Assembly: GCF_900109685.1 (NCBI RefSeq) | Contig: NZ_FOBB01000003.1 | Location: 496,001 to 560,000, forward strand | Reading direction: 5' to 3' | Source: Chitinophaga rupis | GTDB taxonomy: Bacteria; Bacteroidota; Bacteroidia; Chitinophagales; Chitinophagaceae | DNA: 64,000 nt | Part shown: piece by piece, positions 1 to 6,615 of the stretch | Layout of the letters: every line of letters starts with the position of its first letter | Numbering within the stretch: position 1 is the first letter of the stretch | The notes under the pieces: generated by a model | What the model was told of the DNA's origin: nothing | Seen by the model: only the letters and a program-made list of their open reading frames with translations | Databases searched by the model: none | Translations under genes and position numbers: made by a program

Positions 1-1103
1 TCCTGTGCGCGGCGCAGCAGGTAGGGCATTACATCCTTTACCGGGCCATAAGGCAAATATTTGGATACGTGGTAACCGGCATGCGCCAGGTTAAAGGTGA
101 TATTATCGCTCATGCCCAGCAGCTGTGAAAAGCTTACGTGCGGATGGTTGTGAGGTAATCCCTTTTCATCCAGCAGGCGGGCTGCCAGCATGCTGCTTTC
201 TTCATTGTGTGTGCCTATGAATACGGCCAGCTTGTCCAGCCGGTCAATGCAAAACCTTACGGCCTCGTTATAATCTTTATCGGTTGATGTTTTATCCGGT
301 TGTATGGGAGACGGATAATTCAGGGCTTCTGCACGTTTGCGCTCTTTTTCCATGTACGCGCCCCTTACCAGCTTGGCGCCTAACAGGTAGCCCTGCTGCT
401 GCGCCTTATCAAAAGAAAGCTGCAGATATTCCAGGCGGTCGTGGCGGTAGAGCTGGAAGGTGTTATATACAATAACGGCTGTTTTATTGAACAGCCGCAT
501 CATTTCATCGGCCAGGTCATCTACCGGTTGCTGGATCCAGGATTCTTCCGCATCTATCAGCAGGCCTATCTTATTTTTGGCAGCTGCTTCCGCAATGGTC
601 CTGATGCGGTTACGCACTCTTTCAAACTCCTGCTGCTCTTCCGCTGTTAGTGGCTGCCGGCTGTGTATTTTTTCCAGCAGCTCAAAACGGGCAAAGCCGG
701 TTACCTTGATCGCAATAAAAGGAATGTTATGATTGGCGGCAGCATATTCAATGGCGCGGATAAATTCCGGTACGGCATGGTCATAGTTCTCCTCCCCTTC
801 CATGGCTTCTACGCCGTAATCCAGCGCAGCCCCCACATGATATTTGCCCAATACCCGTGCAGTTTGTGCAGCTTCCTCCAGGCTCTCGCCTCCGCAAAAC
901 TGTTGAAAAATAGTGTATTTGATGAGGCCTTTAACAGGCAGCCTTAGTTTAAAGGCCAGGGGGGTTAACACGCCGCCCAGCTTTACCAGCCATGGTTTGC
1001 CGATATTACTGAACAGGAAATCGGCCTTTTTCAGTGCCTTATCTGTTTTGTGTTCAAATGCAATAGCGGTATTATCGAATGATAACGGAAGCTGCTTTTC
1101 CAT
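1..1103 (-). CDS. Proline dehydrogenase (partial, C-terminus cut by window edge)
   Basis: FAD-dependent oxidation of proline to pyrroline-5-carboxylate, the first step of proline catabolism. Reading the minus strand from the ATG at 1103 gives about 367 residues before the sequence ends. The hallmark LVRGAYMEKER segment of the PRODH TIM barrel lies near residue 245, and the N-terminus (FDNTAIAFEHKTD) matches what I know of Bacteroidota PRODH proteins, which supports this start. It is monofunctional, with no P5C dehydrogenase domain visible so far. A strong TTTG-N20-TAACTTTG promoter sits immediately upstream, so the transcript may have almost no leader. The neighbour FecR gene is divergent. 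Confidence 0.9.
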   Translation of the reverse strand, partial: MEKQLPLSFDNTAIAFEHKTDKALKKADFLFSNIGKPWLVKLGGVLTPLAFKLRLPVKGLIKYTIFQQFCGGESLEEAAQTARVLGKYHVGAALDYGVEAMEGEENYDHAVPEFIRAIEYAAANHNIPFIAIKVTGFARFELLEKIHSRQPLTAEEQQEFERVRNRIRTIAEAAAKNKIGLLIDAEESWIQQPVDDLADEMMRLFNKTAVIVYNTFQLYRHDRLEYLQLSFDKAQQQGYLLGAKLVRGAYMEKERKRAEALNYPSPIQPDKTSTDKDYNEAVRFCIDRLDKLAVFIGTHNEESSMLAARLLDEKGLPHNHPHVSFSQLLGMSDNITFNLAHAGYHVSKYLPYGPVKDVMPYLLRRAQ

Positions 1104-1109
1104 GGGCCG

Positions 1110-1141
1110 CAAAGTTAAGGGGCTGCCATTGTTTTAACAAA
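1110..1141 (-). promoter_or_regulatory. Bacteroidota promoter of proline dehydrogenase, nearly leaderless
   Basis: On the minus strand TTTG (1141-1138) is followed after 20 bases by TAACTTTG (1117-1110), matching the Bacteroidota -33 TTG / -7 TAnnTTTG pattern. The -7 box ends 6 bases before the start codon at 1103, so the predicted transcript start is at or within a few bases of the ATG. Confidence 0.6.
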
Positions 1142-1177
1142 AAACTGTTTACTTTTAACACTCCCAGCAAAAATGTC

Positions 1178-1963
1178 ATGTTCAACACAAGCGTACAAAA
1201 CACCTTACCTATCATGGGCCTGCTATTAATGGCAGGTATCCACCTACAATGCCAGCCATCTGAAAAGCAGGACCCGGTTAAACACCTGCTTAACGGGCAA
1301 ACCACCTATACCACCTACCAGGGGGAGGTAGGACACCGTAAAAAGCTGCAGCTGGCAGACAGCAGCACTGTAATACTGAATGCCGGTTCCCGCCTGCTGG
1401 TACCAGCCACCTTTCCGCAGCAGGGCCGGGAGCTTATACTGGATGGAGAGGCTTATTTTGATGCGGCCCCCATCGCCAACGGCCGGCCCTTTACCGTAAA
1501 AACGGATAAGCTGACCATTACCGCCCTGGGTACCGCCTTTAAGATCCGGTCCTTTGCCGCGCAACCCGGCGCTACGGCCTATTTGCTGAATGGCAAGGTT
1601 AAAGTGGCCAAAACCTACCACTCCACTACCGATAACCAGCCGGAAATACTGGAACGCGGGCAAATGGTATTAGCCAACAAGGATATTGACCTGATGGAAA
1701 AAGAAACCTACCAGCCTGCTGAGCTGGAAGCCTGGTTACAGGAAGATCTGCGGTTTAAGGATATACCTTTTATGACCATGGTCAGGCAGCTGGAAGATTG
1801 GTTTGCTGTAACCATTACGGTAGAAGGGGATGTATCCTCCATCAAAAATATGACGGCCTCCTTCCGGCATAATACTTTACAGGAGGTGCTGGAAATACTG
1901 CGTAAGGCTGCGCATTGCAGCTATAAGATCAAGGGAGATGAGGTGGTGATAACAATTGATTGA
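1178..1963 (+). CDS. Stand-alone FecR/DUF4974-type lipoprotein
   Basis: Resembles FecR-family anti-sigma regulators: a FecR beta-domain (about residues 42-165, with the typical RKKLQLADSSTVILNAGSRL stretch) followed by a C-terminal DUF4974-like region (about 187-261). Classical FecR proteins have a cytoplasmic sigma-binding domain and one membrane helix. Here, with the start chosen at 1178, the protein begins directly with a short hydrophobic segment ending in a cysteine (IHLQC), so it looks like an exported lipoprotein without the cytoplasmic part. No ECF sigma factor is adjacent. An upstream in-frame ATG at 1079 overlaps the proline dehydrogenase start and adds non-conserved residues. Role unknown; family assignment is good. 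Confidence 0.75.
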   Translation: MFNTSVQNTLPIMGLLLMAGIHLQCQPSEKQDPVKHLLNGQTTYTTYQGEVGHRKKLQLADSSTVILNAGSRLLVPATFPQQGRELILDGEAYFDAAPIANGRPFTVKTDKLTITALGTAFKIRSFAAQPGATAYLLNGKVKVAKTYHSTTDNQPEILERGQMVLANKDIDLMEKETYQPAELEAWLQEDLRFKDIPFMTMVRQLEDWFAVTITVEGDVSSIKNMTASFRHNTLQEVLEILRKAAHCSYKIKGDEVVITID

Positions 1964-2042
1964 TGTACAGATATGCAAATGTGCAATTGCAGGAACTTCA
2001 CTTCCATCACATTTGCACATCTGCACATTTATCATCTGCATA
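1964..2042. repeat. Stop-anchored inverted short-period repeat, family E (8-bp units)
   Basis: Fills the whole gap between two convergent genes. Directly after the FecR stop TGA come octamers TGTACAGA, TATGCAAA, TGTGCAAT. On the other strand, directly after the TAA of the TIM-barrel gene, come TATGCAGA, TGATAAA (a 7-mer), TGTGCAGA, TGTGCAAA. The two arms can pair as an imperfect hairpin, possibly a bidirectional terminator. Confidence 0.7.
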
Positions 2043-3080
2043 TTAGCTCAGCGCGCCGCCTGCTTTTTGCAGCAGGGCCAGGGTTTTGCGGATGCCTTCT
2101 TCTTCAGAGAGCTTTTGTCCTTCGTATTCAATACCAATATGCCCGGTGTAATTGGCATCCTTCACGATCTTCAGCATACGGCTGTAATCTGTTTCCACGC
2201 AATTACCATTGGCGTCAAAGTCATATGTTTTGGCGCTTACACCTTTGGCATAAGGGATCAGCTCCTGCACGCCTTCATAACGGTCATATTCTTCCAGGCA
2301 TTTGGTTTTAGCCCAGCCTTCAGGGGTGTTGCTTTCCGGTTTGGTGCGGTTCAGGCAAAAGTTGCCAAAGTCCGGTAAGGTGCCGCAATTGGGCATGTTC
2401 ACCGTTTTCATTACGTTAGCCAGCCACTTACCATTGGAGGATGTGCCCCCATGGTTTTCCACGATCACGTTAATGTTATGATCTTTCCCAAAGGCCGATA
2501 ATTTGCCCAGGGATTCTATCACCGCTTTGGATACTTCCTCCGGTTTGCCCTCTCCTGCTGCATTTACGCGGATGGCGTGGCAACCCAGGAACTGGGCGGC
2601 TTCGACCCACTTATAGTGATTTTCAACCGCCTGCATCCGTTTCTTTTTATCCAGGTCGCCCATCTCTCCTTCTCCGTCACACATAATCAGCACACTGCGT
2701 ACGCCGTTATCATCACAACGTTTTTTAAGATCGGTGAGGTAGGCTTTGTCTTTTGCTTTATCCTTAAAGAACTGGTTCACATATTCTACTGCCTCAATGC
2801 CAAAATCATTTTTGGCTTTAGTGGGAAAGTCCAGGTGGTTCATTTTACCGGCAAACAGCGCCTGGTGGAACGACCATTCTGCCAGCGATATTTTAAAGAA
2901 TAAGGGCTTGCTGGCGGTTTTACCGGCTGTGCTGTCTGTAGCAGCGGAAGAATCGGCGCCGGCGTCCTTAGTAGACTGGCCGTTATTACAGGCGGCAAGT
3001 ACAGCGGGCAACAGGCCCATACCCATAGTGGTAATACTTAACTGGCGCAGGAATTCGCGGCGGTTTCTGGATGTAGTCAT
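2043..3080 (-). CDS. Tat-exported sugar phosphate isomerase/epimerase-like lipoprotein
   Basis: A 345-residue TIM-barrel protein of the xylose-isomerase-like / AP-endonuclease 2 family (segments VIVENHGG and HIGIEYEGQ are typical). The N-terminus has a twin-arginine motif (NRREFLRQL, residues 6-14) and a lipobox LAAC ending at Cys31, so it is probably exported folded and lipid-anchored, as many Bacteroidota members of this family are. Exact substrate cannot be read. The start at 3080 puts the Tat motif at the right distance from the N-terminus; an upstream ATG at 3116 only adds 12 unrelated residues. Monocistronic and convergent with the FecR-like gene. Confidence 0.8.
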   Translation of the reverse strand: MTTSRNRREFLRQLSITTMGMGLLPAVLAACNNGQSTKDAGADSSAATDSTAGKTASKPLFFKISLAEWSFHQALFAGKMNHLDFPTKAKNDFGIEAVEYVNQFFKDKAKDKAYLTDLKKRCDDNGVRSVLIMCDGEGEMGDLDKKKRMQAVENHYKWVEAAQFLGCHAIRVNAAGEGKPEEVSKAVIESLGKLSAFGKDHNINVIVENHGGTSSNGKWLANVMKTVNMPNCGTLPDFGNFCLNRTKPESNTPEGWAKTKCLEEYDRYEGVQELIPYAKGVSAKTYDFDANGNCVETDYSRMLKIVKDANYTGHIGIEYEGQKLSEEEGIRKTLALLQKAGGALS

Positions 3081-3205
3081 ATACGTGGGATTTCTGGTTA
3101 TCCAAACAAAATACAAAATCCGGGCTATAAATGCTTCGCGAATGGGACAACACTATGATACATAATAATATTTTATTATATTGCATCCTATAATAATCCT
3201 ATCCT

Positions 3206-3640
3206 ATGAAAATGAACCGAATATTTCTCCTGTTAGCAGGTGTATCCCTGATTATTTCCTGCAGTAAAAAAGATGATGATGCCGTTAACAAGCCCGCTGA
3301 TCAGGCGCTTCCCGGAAAATGGACGATGGTTAACCAGTTCAGGACCTATAACCAGGGTGGCGTTACACAGAAGGACACCGTGAACTATGCTGCAGAAAGC
3401 AACTACTGGACCTTTGATGCCAACGCGGGTAAAATTTACCAGGTAAAAAATGCTTTCCTGGATACCGTGGCCTATAAGCTGATCGACGATAATAAGAAGA
3501 TCGTTACTTCCCTGGATGATAAATTCATTTTTGGCCTGGATACTTTAACTATCCAGACCCTTTCTGACAGACAGTTAAAACTGACAGGCCATTACACCTC
3601 GCCTTATACGCTGGATGTAGTGTACTCTTTCGGTAAATAA
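3206..3640 (+). CDS. Small lipocalin-like lipoprotein
   Basis: A 144-residue exported lipoprotein: signal peptide followed by lipobox IISC (Cys19) and a Ser/Lys/Asp linker, then a beta-rich domain starting GKWTMVNQ, the usual opening of Bacteroidota lipocalin-like/DUF5004 domains (a G-x-W motif). Ends in alternating beta-strand sequence. Such proteins sit on the periplasmic or outer face of the outer membrane; ligand unknown. An AT-rich stretch precedes it (3160-3200). Starts at 3206 or 3212 are both possible. Confidence 0.7.
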   Translation: MKMNRIFLLLAGVSLIISCSKKDDDAVNKPADQALPGKWTMVNQFRTYNQGGVTQKDTVNYAAESNYWTFDANAGKIYQVKNAFLDTVAYKLIDDNKKIVTSLDDKFIFGLDTLTIQTLSDRQLKLTGHYTSPYTLDVVYSFGK

Positions 3641-3658
3641 TTGCGGCCTGCGGCCGCA

Positions 3659-3796
3659 GGTCCATAGTCGATGGTCCATAGTCCATTGCATTTAGCGTAT
3701 TGCTGATATTGCGGATTATGGACCATTGCATTTAGCGTATTACTAATACCGCGTTCTACGCCATGGACTATGAACCATCGACCATGGACTAATCAG
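3659..3796. repeat. Stop-anchored heptamer inverted repeat, family A copy 1
   Basis: Left arm is tandem 7-mers GGTCCAT, AGTCGAT, GGTCCAT, AGTCCAT from 3659. The right arm (3763-3796) is the same unit on the other strand and runs into the TAG stop of the downstream minus-strand hydrolase. Between the arms the word TTGCATTTAGCGTATT occurs twice (3685 and 3727 regions). A GC-rich palindrome (GCGGCCTGCGGCCGC) precedes the left arm. Confidence 0.75.
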
Positions 3797-4666
3797 CTAT
3801 TCCATAAACTTCACTACCCGCTCAATCACCTCCTCATTCCGCATAATGCGGAAATGCCCTTCCCCTTTGATCTTCAGCGATTGTATGGCAGGGTATTGCT
3901 GCAGGAAATCATCGATCTGCTCACGTTTTACTAACCCATCATTCTCATCATAGATCACTAAGATCTTTTCTGCTTTTATACGGTCAATATATTTGAAGAG
4001 GTCCAGGTTTAATAGATCGTTTTGCAAACGCGTCATAATGAGCTCGTGCACTTTTGGCATAACACGGTCTGGTATACGAAACAGGTGAAAAGTTTCCTGG
4101 AAGAAAACCGGTGCGCTTACAGCGGCGCTCACCATTACCAACCGGGGTGCCTGTACCTGTTTATGTACCAGCGCCAGTGCAGCGCTGAGGCCACCCAGCG
4201 AATGCCCTACAATGGCATGCACCGGGCCTATACGGGTAAGCAGTTGCTCCATAACATGCATCCATTGCACCAGGTTGGTTTGCTTGCCTTCAGAAGCGCC
4301 ATGAGCCGGTGCATCCCAGCCTATTACTTCATAACCGGCTGTTACCAGCGCGGTGATCATTTGCCTGAAATCAAACGGGCTGCCGCCCCAGCCATGCAGC
4401 AGCAATACCTTTTTATCTGATTGTCCCCAATGATACAGCTGCAGGTTAATAGGCCTTTCATCAAAAGCATAACGGCTAAAGCTCATTTGCTCCGCCACTG
4501 CATTTTTCTTTACTGCCAGGTGTGATTCCCGCAGCTTTCTTTTGGGTGGGCGGCTGTACATTGACAAGAACATGCGGGCTGTTAACCCCGGGAAAGGCTT
4601 ACCCAGCCTTGACAACATAAAAGCAGATACCTTGAGTGCGAATGGCATTACCTGTTGCTGCTCCAT
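3797..4666 (-). CDS. Alpha/beta hydrolase
   Basis: A 289-residue serine hydrolase. The oxyanion region HGWGGSP is at 91-97 and the nucleophile elbow GHSLGG has Ser156. The acid is likely Asp243 in YDENDG and the histidine His271 in GEGHF, so the catalytic triad is complete. No signal peptide, so cytoplasmic; the first 60 residues form an amphipathic lid or N-terminal cap. Substrate cannot be read. It lies 28 bases downstream of the TetR gene on the same strand and is probably co-transcribed with and controlled by it, a common arrangement for detoxifying hydrolases. Confidence 0.8.
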   Translation of the reverse strand: MEQQQVMPFALKVSAFMLSRLGKPFPGLTARMFLSMYSRPPKRKLRESHLAVKKNAVAEQMSFSRYAFDERPINLQLYHWGQSDKKVLLLHGWGGSPFDFRQMITALVTAGYEVIGWDAPAHGASEGKQTNLVQWMHVMEQLLTRIGPVHAIVGHSLGGLSAALALVHKQVQAPRLVMVSAAVSAPVFFQETFHLFRIPDRVMPKVHELIMTRLQNDLLNLDLFKYIDRIKAEKILVIYDENDGLVKREQIDDFLQQYPAIQSLKIKGEGHFRIMRNEEVIERVVKFME

Positions 4667-4694
4667 AAAAGACTATAGGTTTGTGTTCAAAAAA

Positions 4695-5285
4695 TCAAAG
4701 GGTATGTTGTGCTATCTCCTCTCTTAACATACTCACCACTGTCTTCATTTGTTTGTTGTTATTATTGACACGGCTCACCAGGGTGGCCCCTTCCAGCATG
4801 GTAAACATCTTTACGGCAAAACGTTCCGCATCCCAATCCGCGCTGAACTCACCACGTTTTATACCGGCATTAACCAGCTGCTCGATCCTTTCCTGGAAAT
4901 AAGCGATCAGCTTAGCCACACGTTTGCGCAGCTCCGGATGGGTATCATCCGCATCCACCCCAAAGTTCAGTATGGGACAGCCTCCGGCCACAAAGGGGTT
5001 CAGCGGGTAGTGACTGTAAAATTTAAACAAGGCTTCAAACTTTCCGCCAATGGTGGGCTCCGGCGCGGTTACGCCTGCCAGTTTTTCCTTTAAGGTATCT
5101 GCAATGTGGTCAAAGGTGGCCATCAATATATCGTCCTTGGTGGAGAAATTGCCGTATACCCCGCCCTTGGCCAGCTGCGTGGCTTCCATAATATCGCTGA
5201 TGGAGGTGCCGGCTACGCCTTTGCTGTTGAATATAGGCGCCGACCTTTCAATGATCATTTGCCGGGTACGGTCTGATTTCTTCAT
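4695..5285 (-). CDS. TetR/AcrR-family transcriptional regulator
   Basis: A 196-residue repressor of the TetR family. The N-terminal helix-turn-helix lies at about residues 25-55 (TSISDIMEATQLAKGGVYGNFSTK), with the conserved G-x-Y-x-x-F; the rest is the ligand-binding alpha-helical domain, with a Cys at 103 in a GGCPI segment typical of the TetR_C subgroup. A perfect palindrome lies 11 bases upstream of the start, so autoregulation is likely, together with the hydrolase gene downstream. Confidence 0.88.
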   Translation of the reverse strand: MKKSDRTRQMIIERSAPIFNSKGVAGTSISDIMEATQLAKGGVYGNFSTKDDILMATFDHIADTLKEKLAGVTAPEPTIGGKFEALFKFYSHYPLNPFVAGGCPILNFGVDADDTHPELRKRVAKLIAYFQERIEQLVNAGIKRGEFSADWDAERFAVKMFTMLEGATLVSRVNNNNKQMKTVVSMLREEIAQHTL

Positions 5286-5295
5286 GTATATAAAA

Positions 5296-5313
5296 TTAGA
5301 CCTATCGGTCTAA
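5296..5313. promoter_or_regulatory. Putative TetR operator (perfect palindrome)
   Basis: TTAGACC-TATC-GGTCTAA: 7-bp perfect arms around a 4-bp spacer, 11 bases before the TetR start codon. Size and position fit an autoregulatory TetR operator. Confidence 0.7.
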
Positions 5314-5358
5314 AATAAAAAATAAAATTTGAGCAGGATGGGTTGGCTATTGCATAAA

Positions 5359-5397
5359 AAAGCCCGTTCCCGGCTAAACCGCTGTGGAACGGGCTTT
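5359..5397 (-). terminator. Intrinsic terminator hairpin
   Basis: AAAGCCCGTTCC (5359-5370) pairs perfectly with GGAACGGGCTTT (5386-5397). On the minus strand it lies just after the stop of the small membrane protein gene and is followed by a T-run, so it insulates that gene from the tetR operon. Confidence 0.8.
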
Positions 5398-5414
5398 ATA
5401 GCTTATAAAAAACC

Positions 5415-5855
5415 TTACATCGTATCTATTTCATCCTTATGGCGTGGCTTGTAATACAGGTAGTAATAAGCCAGTATCAGCACACCTGTCATAAAAGGAA
5501 TTACGGCCAGGTGCTTATAGGTAATATCACCCGTTATCGTATTTGCATCAAAGTGCAGGAACTCACTGATCATCCAGTAAGAGTTAGCGGTGATCCATAC
5601 CGTAATGGCCAGGTTATGGCACAGCTCTGATACAAACTGGCGGGTACGCCAGGCAATTACAATGGAAATGATCAGCGTAGGAAAGATCATGGTAATGCCC
5701 AGCGGCTTCCAGATCATGCACCAGGCAATATCTTTCAGCAACCAGAAAACAATATGCAGATTTTCCATTCGCCGGTAACCTACCGGAATGCTGTACATAT
5801 CACCGGTTCCTTTACCGGCAGGGGTAGTGATCTGTGTAAGGGTGTCTTGCGCCAT
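5415..5855 (-). CDS. Small integral membrane protein of unknown function
   Basis: A 146-residue protein with about three to four hydrophobic helices (roughly 30-50, 52-70, 80-98 and 117-137) and a charged C-terminus. I do not recognise a characterised family; the conserved-looking aromatic and acidic residues (NSYWMISEFLHFD) lie between helices. It is a single gene with its own terminator. A TATTTTTG box (TAnnTTTG) ends six bases before the start codon, suggesting a transcript with almost no leader. Confidence 0.55.
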   Translation of the reverse strand: MAQDTLTQITTPAGKGTGDMYSIPVGYRRMENLHIVFWLLKDIAWCMIWKPLGITMIFPTLIISIVIAWRTRQFVSELCHNLAITVWITANSYWMISEFLHFDANTITGDITYKHLAVIPFMTGVLILAYYYLYYKPRHKDEIDTM

Positions 5856-5860
5856 AGATA

Positions 5861-5868
5861 CAAAAATA
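5861..5868 (-). promoter_or_regulatory. -7 promoter box of the small membrane protein gene
   Basis: TATTTTTG on the minus strand fits TAnnTTTG and ends six bases from the start codon at 5855. No clear -33 TTG was found, so this is weaker than the proline dehydrogenase promoter. Confidence 0.35.
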
Positions 5869-6007
5869 TAAAAAGCTGGTAATTGTACGTACAGGGGATT
5901 TTAGCGGGCTGACAGTGGTTGGGCGGCCGTTTAAACGGGTCTGTTTATCCCGGCGCTTCTCCTCTGTTTGTCGTAAAATGGTAAACCATTGGCGTCTATA
6001 GATAACC

Positions 6008-6035
6008 ATTGCCCTGCTGCTCTAAACTAGCTTTG
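6008..6035 (+). promoter_or_regulatory. Promoter of the NTF2-like gene
   Basis: ATTG (6008-6011) followed after 16 bases by TAGCTTTG (6028-6035), a full TAnnTTTG -7 match; the -33 to -7 spacing is slightly short. The start codon follows 31 bases downstream. Confidence 0.5.
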
Positions 6036-6065
6036 TACCATCAACAACAAAAAAACTATAACAAT

Positions 6066-6458
6066 ATGGAAAAGCAAACCTTACAGGTAGTAAATGAATT
6101 TGTAACCGCAGTACAACAGGTGGATCTTGAAAAATTAGGCGCCCTGCTACACCCGGATGTAAAATGGGAGCAACCCGGCAATAACCGTTTCTCCGGCCAT
6201 AAACAAAACATTACAGAAGTGTTCCAGATGGTTGGCGGTATGTTTGAGGTATCGCAAAACACCATGTCGCTGGCTGGTGTAAAGGTACTGGCTGTAAACG
6301 GCAACAGCGCAGCCTGCGTGTTGCACTGGAAAGCCAATCGCCCCGGCGCTGTACTCGATACGGATAACATTGACGTATATACGGTGGAAGATGGTAAGAT
6401 CGTAGCTGCTAAAATTTATGCCGAAGACATAGCGCAGGAAGACGCGTTTTGGGGGTAG
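6066..6458 (+). CDS. Nuclear transport factor 2 / SnoaL-like protein
   Basis: A 130-residue cytoplasmic protein of the NTF2-like superfamily: helices at the N-terminus (residues 1-25), then LLHPDVKWEQPG and a beta-sheet cone ending in the typical EDGKIVAAKIYAED segment. Such folds act as small ligand-binding proteins or isomerase-like enzymes; nothing in the sequence fixes a substrate. The ATG at 6066 is chosen because it follows the TAGCTTTG promoter at a normal distance. An earlier in-frame ATG at 6009 lies upstream of that promoter. Confidence 0.75.
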   Translation: MEKQTLQVVNEFVTAVQQVDLEKLGALLHPDVKWEQPGNNRFSGHKQNITEVFQMVGGMFEVSQNTMSLAGVKVLAVNGNSAACVLHWKANRPGAVLDTDNIDVYTVEDGKIVAAKIYAEDIAQEDAFWG

Positions 6459-6615
6459 TTGATGGTCCATGGTCGATGGTCCATGGTCCATGGTCCATTG
6501 CATTTAGCGTATTGTAGTTACTACGATCTATGTCATTAACTACGGATAACGTACAACTTGTATTGCGCTCTATGCTATGGACCATCGACTATGGACTATT
6601 CAGGACTTTGGACTC
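6457..6615. repeat. Stop-anchored heptamer inverted repeat, family A copy 2
   Basis: The left arm begins inside the TAG stop of the NTF2-like gene: AGTTGAT, then GGTCCAT, GGTCGAT and three GGTCCAT units. The right arm, read on the minus strand, starts inside the TGA stop of the TonB receptor gene (AGTCCAA, AGTCCTG, then AGTCCAT, AGTCGAT, GGTCCAT). The centre contains TTGCATTTAGCGTATT, as in copy 1. Confidence 0.75.
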
